Counted from the first letter of the stretch, positions 24,276-33,258 are shown. The stretch: DNA of 64,000 bases from Cohnella herbarum (GCF_012849095.1 NZ_CP051680.1:6444001-6508000), one strand, 5' to 3'. The notes: generated from the letters alone by a model not told the origin. A program made the numbers and translations.

Positions 24276-24968
24276 TTACTTAATGATTTCCGGTTCCGGA
24301 ACGGCGGCGCCGCGGGTATCCACGGTCACTTTCTTCATGACCGGAGGCGTGTTCGGGCGATCGTTGGAGTTTCTAGGCAGCGCTACGATCTCGTTCACGA
24401 CATCCATACCCTCGGTAACTTTGCCGAAAGCGGCATAGGCTCCGTCTAGATGCGGAGAGTCCGCGACCATCAAGAAGAACTGCGATCCGGCGCTGTCCGG
24501 ATTTTGCGCGCGCGCCATGGAGAGAACGCCGGCCGTATGTTTCAGCTTGTTCTCGAAGCCGTTTTGCGTGAATTCTCCGGCGATCGAGTAGTCGGGTCCG
24601 CCCATTCCCGTACCGTCAGGGTCGCCGCCCTGAATCATGAAGCCGGGGATGATCCGATGGAAGATCGTGCCGTCGTAGAAGCCTTTGTTCACGAGGGAGA
24701 CAAAGTTGTTTACCGTATTCGGCGCTACTTTAGGGTAAAGCTCGACTTTGATGATTTTGCCGCTGTCCATTTCAATGGTGACGATCGGGTTGTCGCCGGA
24801 TGTGTCTACTTCGCTCATTGGGGAAGCCTCCTGTGTGGATGCCGCGCCGTTACCTGTGGCCGATGCATCGGTTTGATTTTTTTCCTTGCCGCCGCATCCC
24901 GTTACGATAGCCAATAACGCAATGATCGTAAGCAGCGAGACGGTAAATCGAATTTTTGCGGATTTCAA
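24276..24968 (-). CDS. Peptidyl-prolyl isomerase (cyclophilin) lipoprotein
   Basis: A 230-aa cyclophilin anchored outside the membrane. The lipobox ends AIVTGC (Cys25). The catalytic domain shows IFHRIIPGFMIQGGDPDG with the active-site Arg, NSAGSQFF-like NPDSAGSQFFLMVADSPHLDG and AAFGKVTEGMDVV. It should assist folding of exported proteins. The start is TTG 24968, eight bases after AAGGGGG on the coding strand; an in-frame ATG at 25007 has no ribosome site and would bury the signal peptide. Confidence 0.88.
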   Translation of the reverse strand: MKSAKIRFTVSLLTIIALLAIVTGCGGKEKNQTDASATGNGAASTQEASPMSEVDTSGDNPIVTIEMDSGKIIKVELYPKVAPNTVNNFVSLVNKGFYDGTIFHRIIPGFMIQGGDPDGTGMGGPDYSIAGEFTQNGFENKLKHTAGVLSMARAQNPDSAGSQFFLMVADSPHLDGAYAAFGKVTEGMDVVNEIVALPRNSNDRPNTPPVMKKVTVDTRGAAVPEPEIIK

Positions 24969-25121
24969 TTTCAAATCCCCCTTGTCCTCTATATCCTCTC
25001 GTATCATAACATTTGCTCGAAAAGGATTCCACCGCGGCTTAGTTAACAAACGTTTATGTCATGTCAAAGCCGCGATCCGGGGGATCGCGGCGAGGCGAAT
25101 CATAGCGTGCCCAAACTATAA

Positions 25122-25562
25122 TTACACGATTTCATAATGAGCCCGACAATGCTCCATTAATGAAGCGGGATCCATGGAGTAGCGATACGCGGAAGGCCCT
25201 CGGCGTTGATGAGATCCGCTATTGTCGTTCTGAAACTGGGAATTCAGATCGTTCAGCGCCGATCGGACCAGCTCCGATTTCGTATCCCCCCATCTATCAT
25301 GGAGATGATCTACCGTTTCATAGGCTTCCGTTAAAGTAGGCTTATGGAAATATTGCAGGAAAGCGGCCCATTGGGCTAAGTCGAAATACTTTTTGTTCTC
25401 GGACAGCACGCATTCGCTCCATCCGACCCGGCCACAGCAGGAGATTCTGAGCAAACCGTACCGGCAGTTCGCGTCGTTTTTGGCGCATGCGCCATCGGGT
25501 AAATCGCGGGGATCTTCGAACAGATACAATTGAAAGCTCGTAATTCTGATTTCTTCCGCCAT
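25122..25562 (-). CDS. Unknown protein under a c-di-AMP riboswitch
   Basis: A 146-aa protein that I cannot assign. It begins MAEEIRITSFQLYLFEDPRD, is rich in Cys in the first half (CAKNDANCRYGLLRISCCGR) and has WAAFLQYFHKPTLTEAYETV further on. The first half faintly recalls the N-terminal cap of enolase-superfamily enzymes, but no catalytic barrel follows. No signal peptide or membrane segment is seen. ATG 25562 lies eight bases after AAGGAG. A c-di-AMP riboswitch occupies its leader, so it is probably linked to potassium, osmotic or wall homeostasis. Confidence 0.75.
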   Translation of the reverse strand: MAEEIRITSFQLYLFEDPRDLPDGACAKNDANCRYGLLRISCCGRVGWSECVLSENKKYFDLAQWAAFLQYFHKPTLTEAYETVDHLHDRWGDTKSELVRSALNDLNSQFQNDNSGSHQRRGPSAYRYSMDPASLMEHCRAHYEIV

Positions 25563-25592
25563 CCTAAGCACTCCTTGAATTCTCTCAAATTA

Positions 25593-25727
25593 CGCTTGCG
25601 AGGTTAGCTGTCGGATTCGGGCGCGAGAGTCGCCCTACCTTCGGATATCATTATCCTTCCGGATTCACCCCAGCGGCCGCGGCCGCGATGGTTCCCCCGC
25701 TTCCCGTTAAGGAATTCAGCGTTAGAC
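25593..25727 (-). ncRNA. Cyclic-di-AMP (ydaO-type) riboswitch
   Basis: The minus strand carries the conserved blocks of the ydaO class in order: GCTGA, GGGGGAACCA, GGGGTGAATCCGG, AGGGCGACTCTC, and CCGACAGCTAACCTCG closing with CAAGCG. It ends about 30 bases before the start codon. No terminator hairpin follows, so control may act at the ribosome site. In this class c-di-AMP binding usually turns expression off. Confidence 0.92.
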
Positions 25728-25762
25728 AAATCCGAATATAACTCCAGTCGGGATGCTTTGTA

Positions 25763-25790
25763 AATATAGAGGCAATTCCAAATCTGTCCA
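25763..25790 (-). promoter_or_regulatory. Promoter for the minus-strand riboswitch
   Basis: On the minus strand TGGACA (25785-25790), a 16-base spacer and TATATT (25763-25768), each one base from consensus. Transcription would start just before the riboswitch. The stretch 25791-26056 between the two divergent promoters shows no gene. Confidence 0.55.
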
Positions 25791-26056
25791 CCTAATGGCG
25801 ATTTCGTGCAAATTACGGATATTTAATCCGATAAAACCACTTCTTTCGTGCATTTGGGAGGCTTAAGCTCGCTCTAGCTTTCATTCACGGTTTTCGGGTT
25901 GAAAAGCGATCGGGACGGTGATCGGGATATATGCTGACTTTTGTTAAAAACCGAGAAATAGAGAGATAAAAAGAGTATTCTGGAGATCGCGTCAATTGTA
26001 AGCGGTACGATTTACCACGTTGACGTAATTTGCTCTACAGGCGGAATTGGGATTGC

Positions 26057-26085
26057 TTTACAAAGGTTGGGGGCAGGAGTAATAT
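26057..26085 (+). promoter_or_regulatory. Promoter of the kdp leader
   Basis: TTTACA (26057-26062), a 17-base spacer and TAATAT (26080-26085), about 30 bases before the first plus-strand riboswitch. Confidence 0.5.
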
Positions 26086-26116
26086 TCGATTCATGATTTT
26101 GATATTGTTCCATTCG

Positions 26117-26292
26117 TAATCGCTGAGTTTTCCGAAATGGGAAAACGGGGGAACCAATCGATGGCGTTCATTCGGTGTGAGAGCCGAACGTCGCCGTCCG
26201 GGGTGAATCCCGAAGCGACCGCACCTAGGATGCGGCCGCTTCGGGTAGGGCGACTCTCACCGCCCGAATCCGACAGCTAACCTCGTAAGCGT
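26117..26292 (+). ncRNA. Cyclic-di-AMP riboswitch 1 of the kdp leader
   Basis: The ydaO-class blocks appear in order: CGCTGAGT, GGGGGAACCAA, GGGGTGAATCCCG, AGGGCGACTCTCAC, and CCGACAGCTAACCTCG closing with TAAGCG. A longer variable helix makes it larger than the second copy. It is followed 75 bases later by its own terminator. Confidence 0.95.
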
Positions 26293-26366
26293 TGATGCGT
26301 GCAACCGATCGTCGTTTCATGGACGCGCGCAGTGGAGAGAGGATGATGAACTTGTGACCGAATAGG

Positions 26367-26395
26367 CCGCAGGGGATTATTCCTTGCGGTTTTTG
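26367..26395 (+). terminator. Terminator of riboswitch 1
   Basis: CCGCAGGGGA pairs with TCCTTGCGG around a TTAT loop, followed by TTTTTG. It is probably the first expression platform. Confidence 0.8.
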
Positions 26396-26405
26396 TTATG
26401 TTTAT

Positions 26406-26566
26406 TGATCGCTGAGTTTCCGGTAGTAGACCGGGAAGCGGGGGAACCAAACGGATTCCGGAACGAGGAATTCATGGGGTGAATCCGGAAGGCAAGGAGC
26501 TCCAGCTCCGGGCCGGAAGGTAGGGCGACTCTCACGCCCGAATCCGACAGCTAACCTCGTAAGCGT
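26406..26566 (+). ncRNA. Cyclic-di-AMP riboswitch 2 of the kdp leader
   Basis: A second complete ydaO-class aptamer begins 11 bases after the first terminator, with all conserved blocks (CGCTGAGTTTCC, GGGGGAACCAAA, GGGGTGAATCCGG, AGGGCGACTCTCAC, CCGACAGCTAACCTCG, TAAGCG). Confidence 0.95.
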
Positions 26567-26620
26567 ACCGAGAGAGGCAACGATGATCGTGATTGGAGAC
26601 GGCTTCTATAGCCGCGCCCA

Positions 26621-26664
26621 AGAAGCCACGAGAAGAGTTCCTCTTCACTGGGCTTCTTTTTTGT
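26621..26664 (+). terminator. Terminator of riboswitch 2
   Basis: AGAAGCC pairs with GGGCTTCT around an inner GAAGAG/CTCTTC stem, followed by a T-run and TTGTTGCC plus six more T residues. It ends 35 bases before the first gene of the kdp unit. Confidence 0.85.
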
Positions 26665-26699
26665 TGCCTTTTTTCGACTGAGAACAGGAGATGAACGGA

Positions 26700-27110
26700 A
26701 TGGTTAACCGGGACGTCGTGCTCGTATCGGCCCCTAATGTTGCTGGCGAACGATTCATGAAGTTATTGAAGCAGAAAAATATCCCGTATGCGGCGATCGT
26801 TAATAACACGGCCGAATACGAACGTATAAGAGGCCTCGGGGCTGAACACATTATTGTGGTAAATACGACCAAAGAAGATTCTTGGTTAATCCCCGAGGTC
26901 GGAGTCGGTAAAGTATATCTTTTCGAGAAAAGTTTGAATTTATGCTGCAGGTACGTCCAGATTTGCCGGAGTTGGACATCCAAACCGATTTACGTCATTA
27001 CGGGCAGCCAGAATCCCCGAAACGTATACAAAAGCTTAGGCGTCGATTACGTCATTCACAGCGGCGCGCAAGACTACGGATTTCTTATTACGGACGATTT
27101 GAAATCGTAA
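26700..27110 (+). CDS. Small Rossmann-like protein at the head of the kdp operon
   Basis: A 136-aa protein with an alternating strand-helix pattern. It starts VNRDVVLVSAPNVAGERFMK and continues IPYAAIVNNTAEYERIRGLGAEHIIVVN, which resembles the nucleotide-binding fold of TrkA/KtrA regulators without a full GxGxxG. No membrane segment is seen. ATG 26700 is nine bases after AGGAG; an upstream ATG abuts that site. It is the first gene behind the two c-di-AMP riboswitches and precedes kdpFABC by 37 bp, so a regulatory role in potassium uptake is likely but unproven. Confidence 0.7.
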   Translation: MVNRDVVLVSAPNVAGERFMKLLKQKNIPYAAIVNNTAEYERIRGLGAEHIIVVNTTKEDSWLIPEVGVGKVYLFEKSLNLCCRYVQICRSWTSKPIYVITGSQNPRNVYKSLGVDYVIHSGAQDYGFLITDDLKS

Positions 27111-27147
27111 GACGTTTAGTTCTATTAACCTTTGAGGAGGCTGCTTC

Positions 27148-27258
27148 ATGCTAGATCTTTATATGGTTTTGCTGCTGGCGGCAACGTTCGCGATATTTTA
27201 CGGCTTTATGGCTTGGTGCGACCGGGTCGTCAACGATGCGGGAGGCGAGCGAAAATGA
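27148..27258 (+). CDS. 36-aa membrane peptide before kdpF
   Basis: A short frame with a strong GAGGAGG ribosome site encodes MLDLYMVLLLAATFAIFYGF followed by MAWCDRVVNDAGGERK. It has one hydrophobic helix ending in WCDR. Its stop overlaps the kdpF start (ATGA), which implies coupled translation. Small proteins with a similar CDR-type ending sit before kdpF in other bacteria. It may be an extra Kdp subunit; no function is established here. Confidence 0.7.
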   Translation: MLDLYMVLLLAATFAIFYGFMAWCDRVVNDAGGERK

Positions 27259-27332
27259 TCATCGTATCGATCTTCACCGTATTCATCTTTCTATATTTAA
27301 TTTACGCCTTAGTGAATCCAGAGAAGTTCTAA
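27255..27332 (+). CDS. kdpF: KdpF, small subunit of the Kdp potassium pump
   Basis: A 25-aa peptide, MIIVSIFTVFIFLYLIYALV and NPEKF. One membrane helix ending in ALVNPEKF is the standard KdpF signature. KdpF stabilises the KdpABC complex in the membrane. It overlaps the preceding 36-aa frame by four bases and lies 80 bp before kdpA. Confidence 0.9.
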   Translation: MIIVSIFTVFIFLYLIYALVNPEKF

Positions 27333-27412
27333 TCCGTTCGTTGCATGTGCAACCGATAGCCGGTCTTGAACGAGACGCTCGGTTGTCATAAAGATAGAGG
27401 AGGAAAGGCTAT

Positions 27413-29092
27413 ATGGGCATTCTGCAAATCGTTATCGTGATCGCGGTTCTTGTCTTGCTCGTGAAACCGGTCGGATCGTACGTCTATCACGTATTCTCCA
27501 ATGAACCGAACCGGCAAGACCGCATTTTCGGACCGTTCGAAAGATTTATTTACCTGCTGATCGGACTTAAGAACCGGAGCGGGATGACATGGAAAAAGTA
27601 CGCTTTAAGCTTTCTATTGACCAACATCGTGCTCGTGGCCGTCGGATACTTAATCTTGCGGCTGCAGAAGTACTTGCCGTTTAATCCGAGCGGCATAGAT
27701 AACATGGAACAGACGCTTTCTTTTAACACCATCGTCAGTTTTATTACGAATACGAACTTACAGCATTACAGCGGCGAATCCGGCTTGTCCTATTTCTCGC
27801 AGATGGCCGTTATCACGATGATGATGTTCACCTCGGCCGCTACCGGTTTTTCGGTTGCCATGGCGTTTATTAGAGGGATTACGACCAAGGGAGAAACGCT
27901 AGGGAACTTTTTCGAAGATTTCGTCAAAGCGCATACCCGTATTTTCCTTCCGGCGGCCGTCGTGGTCACATTGCTGCTTGTCTCCCTGCAAGTACCGCTA
28001 ACGCTAGATCCGACGTTAACCGTGACTACGCTTGAAGGCGCAGTGCAGAACATTGCCATCGGTCCGGTAGCGGCATTGGAATCCATTAAGCATCTGGGCA
28101 CGAATGGCGGCGGATTCTTCGGAGTGAACTCGGCGCATCCGTTCGAGAATCCGAATCCTCTGACGAACATCGTCGAGATCTTGTCCATGTGGGTTCTGCC
28201 AGCATCTCTTCCTTATGTATATGGACGGTTCGCAAAGAACGGCAAGCAAGGCTGGGTCGTATTCAGCGCGATGATGACGTTGTTCCTCTTATTCCTCTCG
28301 CTGATCTATTTCTCGGAGCTTCGCGGAAATCCGGCCATCAGCGCTATGGGGATCGATTCTTCGCAAGGCAGCATGGAAGGCAAGGAAGTCCGATTCGGCA
28401 TTCCGCAGTCCTCGCTCTTCTCCGCGGTCACGACGGCGGCGACGACGGGAACGGTCAACAACATGCACGATACGCTCACTCCGCTCGGAGGTCTCGGAAC
28501 GCTAGGAGAAATGATGCTGAACGTCGTGTTCGGGGGCAAAGGCGTCGGACTGATCAATATGCTAATGTACGCAATGCTGGGCGTATTCTTATGCGGATTA
28601 ATGGTGGGAAGGACACCGGAGTTTCTGGGGCGGAAAATCGAGCCTCGGGAGATGAAGCTGATCGCGATCGCCATTCTGGCGCATCCTTTCATTATTCTCG
28701 TGCCGACCGCGATATCCTTCCTGACGGACCTGGGTCAAGGGTCCATTACGAATCCGGGATCGCACGGCATCACTCAAGTGTTATACGAATATACGTCTTC
28801 CGCGGCCAATAACGGTTCGGGTTTCGAGGGATTGGCGGACAATACGCCGTTCTGGAACATTATGACGGGGCTCGTTATGCTGCTGGGGCGTTACGTTTCG
28901 ATGATTGCGATGCTAGCCGTCGCGGGATCCTTGGTACGCAAGCAATGGGTGCCTGAGACGGTCGGTACTTTCCGGACGGATAACAAGTTGTTTTACGGCA
29001 TTCTGATCGGAACGGTATTGATTATCGGCGCGTTGACGTTCCTGCCCGCTATCGTGCTGGGACCTGTCGCAGAGCATTTGAAGTTAGGCTAA
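27413..29092 (+). CDS. kdpA: KdpA, potassium-translocating subunit
   Basis: A 559-aa polytopic membrane protein of the usual KdpA length. Selectivity-filter segments of the four repeated units are visible: NTNLQHYSGESG, GTNGGGFFGVNSAHPFENP, TTGTVNNMHDTLTPLGG and SSAANNGSGFEG. It binds and passes potassium with high affinity, driven by KdpB. The ribosome site GAGGAGG precedes ATG 27413. Transcription should come from the riboswitch-controlled leader at 26.1-26.7 kb. Confidence 0.97.
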   Translation: MGILQIVIVIAVLVLLVKPVGSYVYHVFSNEPNRQDRIFGPFERFIYLLIGLKNRSGMTWKKYALSFLLTNIVLVAVGYLILRLQKYLPFNPSGIDNMEQTLSFNTIVSFITNTNLQHYSGESGLSYFSQMAVITMMMFTSAATGFSVAMAFIRGITTKGETLGNFFEDFVKAHTRIFLPAAVVVTLLLVSLQVPLTLDPTLTVTTLEGAVQNIAIGPVAALESIKHLGTNGGGFFGVNSAHPFENPNPLTNIVEILSMWVLPASLPYVYGRFAKNGKQGWVVFSAMMTLFLLFLSLIYFSELRGNPAISAMGIDSSQGSMEGKEVRFGIPQSSLFSAVTTAATTGTVNNMHDTLTPLGGLGTLGEMMLNVVFGGKGVGLINMLMYAMLGVFLCGLMVGRTPEFLGRKIEPREMKLIAIAILAHPFIILVPTAISFLTDLGQGSITNPGSHGITQVLYEYTSSAANNGSGFEGLADNTPFWNIMTGLVMLLGRYVSMIAMLAVAGSLVRKQWVPETVGTFRTDNKLFYGILIGTVLIIGALTFLPAIVLGPVAEHLKLG

Positions 29093-29110
29093 GGATGAGG
29101 TGAATCGTTC

Positions 29111-31141
29111 ATGAATGCTAATCGCAAATCGATGCTGACCTCCGCGATCGTAAGCCGTGCGGTAAAGGAAAGCTTCACTAAATTAAATCCCGTAAGCATG
29201 ATGCGAAATCCCGTCATGTTCGTCGTCGAAGTCGGAACGGTCGTCGTTCTGTTGATGACGTTGTTTCCCGGATATTTTAATACGCAAGACGATATTGGGT
29301 TTAACCTGACCGTGTTCTTCATTCTTCTGTTCACCGTGTTGTTCGCGAACTTCGCGGAAGCATTGGCCGAAGGCAGGGGAAAGGCACAAGCGGATTCATT
29401 GAAAAATACGAAAAAAGAGATCAACGCGAACAAATTGGTCGGGGGCGTCATTAAGGTCGTCTCTTCTGCGGATTTGCGCAAAGGCGACGTGGTCATTGTG
29501 TCTCAAGGAGAGATGATTCCCGGAGACGGCGAAGTGGTCGAAGGGTTGGCGTCCGTCGACGAATCGGCCATTACCGGCGAATCCGCGCCCGTCATTAAGG
29601 AAGCCGGAGGGGATTTTAGCTCCGTCACCGGCGGAACCCGGGTCGTCAGCGATAAGATTAAGGTGCGGATCACGAGCGATCCGGGCGAATCTTTCATCGA
29701 TCGAATGATCTCACTGGTGGAAGGGGCCAAACGTCAGAAAACGCCGAACGAGCTTGCTCTTAATACCTTGCTTACTAGCTTAACGATTATTTTCCTCATC
29801 GTTGTCGTAACGTTAGGGCCTATCGCGGGCTACTTGGATATTGATCTGCAGGTGCCCGTGCTTATCGCTTTGCTAGTTTGTCTTATTCCGACGACGATCG
29901 GCGGATTGCTCTCCGCGATCGGAATCGCCGGAATGGATCGGGTGACGCAGTTTAACGTGCTGGCCATGTCCGGTAAAGCGGTCGAAGCGGCCGGGGACAT
30001 CAACACGATGATTTTGGATAAAACGGGCACGATCACTTACGGGAACCGGATGGCTAGCGAGTTCGTTCCGGTGGGTGGAGCAGACGCTCGGACGGTAGGG
30101 GAATGGGCGGCGATCGGTTCCGTGCAAGACGAGACGCCGGAAGGCCGTTCGGTGCTGGAGCTTATGAAGAAACAAGGGATGGCATATGATGCGTCGCTAG
30201 CTTCCGGAGCGGAGTTCGTCGAGTTCAAAGCGGAGACGCGGATGAGCGGTATGGACCTTCGGGATGGGAGAAAAGTACGCAAGGGTGCCGTTGATGCGAT
30301 GAAAAAATGGGTTGCGGCGCAAGGAGGAACCATTCCGGAAGATTTGGATGCGAACGGGGATGCGATCGCTCGAGAAGGAGGAACTCCCCTCGCGGTAGCG
30401 GTCGATAATCGGATCTTCGGACTCATTTACTTGAAGGATACGGTTAAGCCGGGCATGCGCGAACGGTTCGATCAATTGCGCCAGATGGGCATCAAGACGA
30501 TCATGTGCACGGGCGACAATCCTCTGACGGCGGCAACGATCGCCCGCGAAGCCGGGGTCGACGACTTCGTAGCGGAGAGCAAACCGGAAGATAAAATCGC
30601 TTTGATCCGCCGCGAGCAGGCCGAAGGCAAGCTTGTCGCGATGACCGGCGACGGCACGAACGATGCGCCGGCATTGGCCCAGGCGGACGTGGGATTGGCG
30701 ATGAACAGTGGAACGATTGCCGCCAAGGAAGCCGCCAACATGGTCGATTTGGATTCCGACCCTTCCAAGATTATCGAGGTCGTATCCATCGGAAAGCAGC
30801 TTCTCATGACTCGCGGCGCGCTTACGACTTTCAGTATCGCGAACGATATTGCCAAGTATTTCGCGATTATCCCGGCGATGTTCATATTGGCGATTCCCGA
30901 GATGAGCGTTCTTAACGTCATGGGATTGGGCTCTCCGATGTCGGCGATCTTATCGGCGTTAATCTTTAACGCCATTATTATTCCGTTGCTCATCCCGCTC
31001 GCGATGAAGGGCGTAGCCTACAAGCCGATGAGCGCGTCGAAGCTGCTTAGCCGCAACATCCTCGTCTACGGTCTCGGCGGCGTCATCGTGCCGTTCATCG
31101 GAATCAAAGTCATCGATTTAGTCGTCCATTTATGGGTATAA
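29111..31141 (+). CDS. kdpB: KdpB, P-type ATPase subunit
   Basis: A 676-aa P-type ATPase. The phosphorylated aspartate is Asp303 in DKTGTITYG. The actuator motif [12 protein letters not shown] and the hinge motif [17 protein letters not shown] are intact. It hydrolyses ATP to power potassium import by KdpA. It starts 18 bp after kdpA, with AGGTGA upstream. Confidence 0.97.
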   Translation: MNANRKSMLTSAIVSRAVKESFTKLNPVSMMRNPVMFVVEVGTVVVLLMTLFPGYFNTQDDIGFNLTVFFILLFTVLFANFAEALAEGRGKAQADSLKNTKKEINANKLVGGVIKVVSSADLRKGDVVIVSQGEMIPGDGEVVEGLASVDESAITGESAPVIKEAGGDFSSVTGGTRVVSDKIKVRITSDPGESFIDRMISLVEGAKRQKTPNELALNTLLTSLTIIFLIVVVTLGPIAGYLDIDLQVPVLIALLVCLIPTTIGGLLSAIGIAGMDRVTQFNVLAMSGKAVEAAGDINTMILDKTGTITYGNRMASEFVPVGGADARTVGEWAAIGSVQDETPEGRSVLELMKKQGMAYDASLASGAEFVEFKAETRMSGMDLRDGRKVRKGAVDAMKKWVAAQGGTIPEDLDANGDAIAREGGTPLAVAVDNRIFGLIYLKDTVKPGMRERFDQLRQMGIKTIMCTGDNPLTAATIAREAGVDDFVAESKPEDKIALIRREQAEGKLVAMTGDGTNDAPALAQADVGLAMNSGTIAAKEAANMVDLDSDPSKIIEVVSIGKQLLMTRGALTTFSIANDIAKYFAIIPAMFILAIPEMSVLNVMGLGSPMSAILSALIFNAIIIPLLIPLAMKGVAYKPMSASKLLSRNILVYGLGGVIVPFIGIKVIDLVVHLWV

Positions 31142-31159
31142 TTTGCACGAACATGTCGA

Positions 31160-31194
31160 CCGACTATCCTCGCGTTTGCGCGCGTGGTAGTCGG
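31160..31194 (+). other. Hairpin between kdpB and kdpC
   Basis: CCGACTA and TAGTCGG arms with inner CGCG pairing, no T-run. Probably an mRNA-stability or spacing hairpin. Confidence 0.5.
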
Positions 31195-31220
31195 ATCGCA
31201 TAGGAGGAAGGGGAAATAAG

Positions 31221-31829
31221 ATGAGTAATCGAACAGCTAGTTATCCCGGTGCTACCGGAGTTTCTTATGTTGGAATTGCTATACGGGCTAGTATCGTGTT
31301 TATCATTCTGTGCGGGATTCTGTACCCGCTAGCGACTACCGGAATCGCGCAGCTGATTATGCCGCATAACGCAAACGGGAGTCTAATCAAGGATTCTGCG
31401 GGTAACGTGGTCGGTTCCGAACTGATCGGCCAGAAATTCGCCGATCCTAAGTACTTCCAAGGGCGCGTATCGAGTATCGATTATAATGCGGCAGGTTCGG
31501 GCTCCAACAACTATGCTCCGTCCAACCCCGATATGCTGCAACGTACGCAGGATTCCATCGAGGCTTGGAAGAAGGATAATCCGGATGTGCCGATTTCCAA
31601 ATTGCCGATCGCTCTCATCACCAACTCCGGCTCGGGGCTCGATCCTCACATCACTCCGGAATCCGCCGAGGTTCAAGTTTCCCGTATCAGCAAGCTGACG
31701 GGCGTGGCGGCAACGGACTTGGAGAAGCTGGTCGAGAAGCACACCGAAGGCCGCGATTTGGGCGTGTTCGGAGAACCTCGCGTTAACGTTCTGAAGCTGA
31801 ACCTTGATTTACAAACTTTAATTAAATAA
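31221..31829 (+). CDS. kdpC: KdpC, accessory subunit
   Basis: A 202-aa protein with one N-terminal membrane helix ([21 protein letters not shown]). It has conserved KdpC blocks: [54 protein letters not shown] and [15 protein letters not shown]. It completes the KdpFABC pump. The ribosome site is AGGAGGAAGGGG. The coding part of the pump ends here at a perfect hairpin. Confidence 0.96.
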   Translation: MSNRTASYPGATGVSYVGIAIRASIVFIILCGILYPLATTGIAQLIMPHNANGSLIKDSAGNVVGSELIGQKFADPKYFQGRVSSIDYNAAGSGSNNYAPSNPDMLQRTQDSIEAWKKDNPDVPISKLPIALITNSGSGLDPHITPESAEVQVSRISKLTGVAATDLEKLVEKHTEGRDLGVFGEPRVNVLKLNLDLQTLIK

Positions 31830-31840
31830 TAGAGGGAAGG

Positions 31841-31874
31841 CAGCTTATGATGTGAGTAACCACATCATAAGCTG
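31841..31874 (+). terminator. Hairpin at the end of kdpFABC
   Basis: CAGCTTATGATGTG and CACATCATAAGCTG are perfect 14-bp arms around AGTAAC. Only TT follows the stem, so termination may be incomplete. Confidence 0.6.
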
Positions 31875-31920
31875 TTGGACTGTTGGGCTTGCGGCTTGAG
31901 TTTGTTCGGTAGAGAATGAA

Positions 31921-32595
31921 ATCTCTGGAGGGAGAATAGGGCGGCTGGACCGAGTTAGAGCGGACGGAAGTGGCGATTTGGAGGAAATAGCCCGGCTGGG
32001 CCGGGTTAGAGCGGACGGAAGTGGCGAATTGGAGGAAATAGGGCGGCTGGGCCGGGTTAGAGCGGATGGAAGAGGCACTATTGGAGGAAATAGGGCGGCT
32101 GGGCCGGGTTAGAGCGGATGGAAGAGGCACTTTTGGAGGAAATAGGGCGGCTGGGCCGGGTTAGAGCGGATGGAAGAGGCACTATTGGAGGAAATAGAGC
32201 GGCTGGGCCGGGTTAGAGCGGATGGAAGAGGCACTATTGGAGGAAATAGAGCGACTACGCCGCTTTAAATTGACGGAAGAGGCACTATTGGAGGAAATAG
32301 AGCGGCTACGCCGCTTTAAATCGACGGAAGAGGCACTATTGGAGGAAATAGAGCGGCTACGCCGCTTTAAATCGACGGAAGAGGCACTATTGGAGGAAAT
32401 AGAGCGGCTACGCCGCTTTAAATCGACGGAAGAGGCACTATTGGAAGAAATAGAGCGGTTACGCCGCTTTAAATTGACGGAAGAGGCACTATTGGAGGAA
32501 ATAGAGCGGCTACACCGCTTTAAATCGACGGAAGAGGCACTATTGGAGGAAATAGAGCGGCTACGCCGCTTTAAATGGACGGAAGAGGCTGTGCC
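31921..32595. repeat. Tandem array A, about 13 units of 51-52 bp
   Basis: Units start at GGAGGAAATAG near 31928, 31980, 32031, 32083, 32135 and so on to 32545. Early units carry GGCTGGGCCGGGTTAGAGCG; later ones carry AGCGGC-TAC-GCCGCT, a short perfect hairpin, plus TTTAAATCGACGG. Because 51 is a multiple of three, several frames stay open (17-residue repeats such as TEEALLEEIERLRRFKS), but no ribosome site or family supports translation. The array fills the gap between kdpC and the KdpD-like gene. Confidence 0.9.
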
Positions 32596-32724
32596 TGTCA
32601 AGAAATATTGGTTTTATATGGTAAATAGTGAATCTGTCGAGTGCAAGGAAGTTGGATCGGGTGAATTGTGTTAGTACGCTAAGGGAGGTTGAAACGGATG
32701 ACGAATTAGCTGCTAGTAAGATCC

Positions 32725-33176
32725 AACAACACCAGCACCAACCAACTAGCACCAACCAACTAGCACCAACCAACTAGCACCAACCAACTAGCACCAACCA
32801 ACTAGCACCAACCAACTAGCACCAACCAACAAGCACCACCAACCAACAAGCACCAACCAACTAGCACCAACCAACTAGCACCAACCAACTAGCACAACCA
32901 ACTAGCACAACAAACAAACAACTAGCACAACCAACTAGCACAACCAACTAGCACAACCAACTAGCACAACCAACTAGCACAACCAACTAGCACAACCAAC
33001 TAGCACAACCAACTAGCACAACCAACTAGCACAACCAACTAGCACAACCAACTAGCACAACCAACTAACACAACCAACTAGCACAACCAACTAGCACAAC
33101 CAACTAGCACAACCAACTAGCACCAACCAACCAGCACTAACCAACCAGCACCAACCAACTAGCACCACCAACCAGT
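32725..33176. repeat. Minisatellite of 13/14-bp units
   Basis: About 30 head-to-tail copies of CACCAACCAACTAG (14 bp), then mainly CACAACCAACTAG (13 bp), then the 14-bp form again. The plus strand is almost only A and C apart from TAG. The minus strand is rich in GGTTG-type steps. Mixed 13- and 14-base units shift the frame, so it is not coding. It lies 80 bp before the KdpD-like gene. Confidence 0.92.
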
Positions 33177-33258
33177 ACCCTCTAGCAAGCACATATAGCC
33201 ACGATTAGCTGTCTATAGCGGTCTATCGCCACCACGAAGAAAGGAGAGACAACGAACA

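Noticed and set aside
25802..25852. Another 51-bp-type array between the divergent riboswitch promoters
   Set aside because: Only two TTTCGTGCA copies, 42 bp apart; no further units.
26350..26358. Tiny leader frame between the two plus-strand riboswitches
   Set aside because: ATGATGAACTTGTGA follows a weak GAGAGG, but four codons are too few to support a leader peptide.
31921..32595. CRISPR array
   Set aside because: Units are contiguous with no variable spacers, and no cas genes are present. The same holds for arrays B, C and E.
32222..32674. 150-codon open frame of 17-residue repeats in array A (and matching minus-strand frames at 31822-32130 and 32182-32601)
   Set aside because: Open only because the 51-bp unit is a multiple of three. 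No ribosome site, no family, and several frames are open on both strands.
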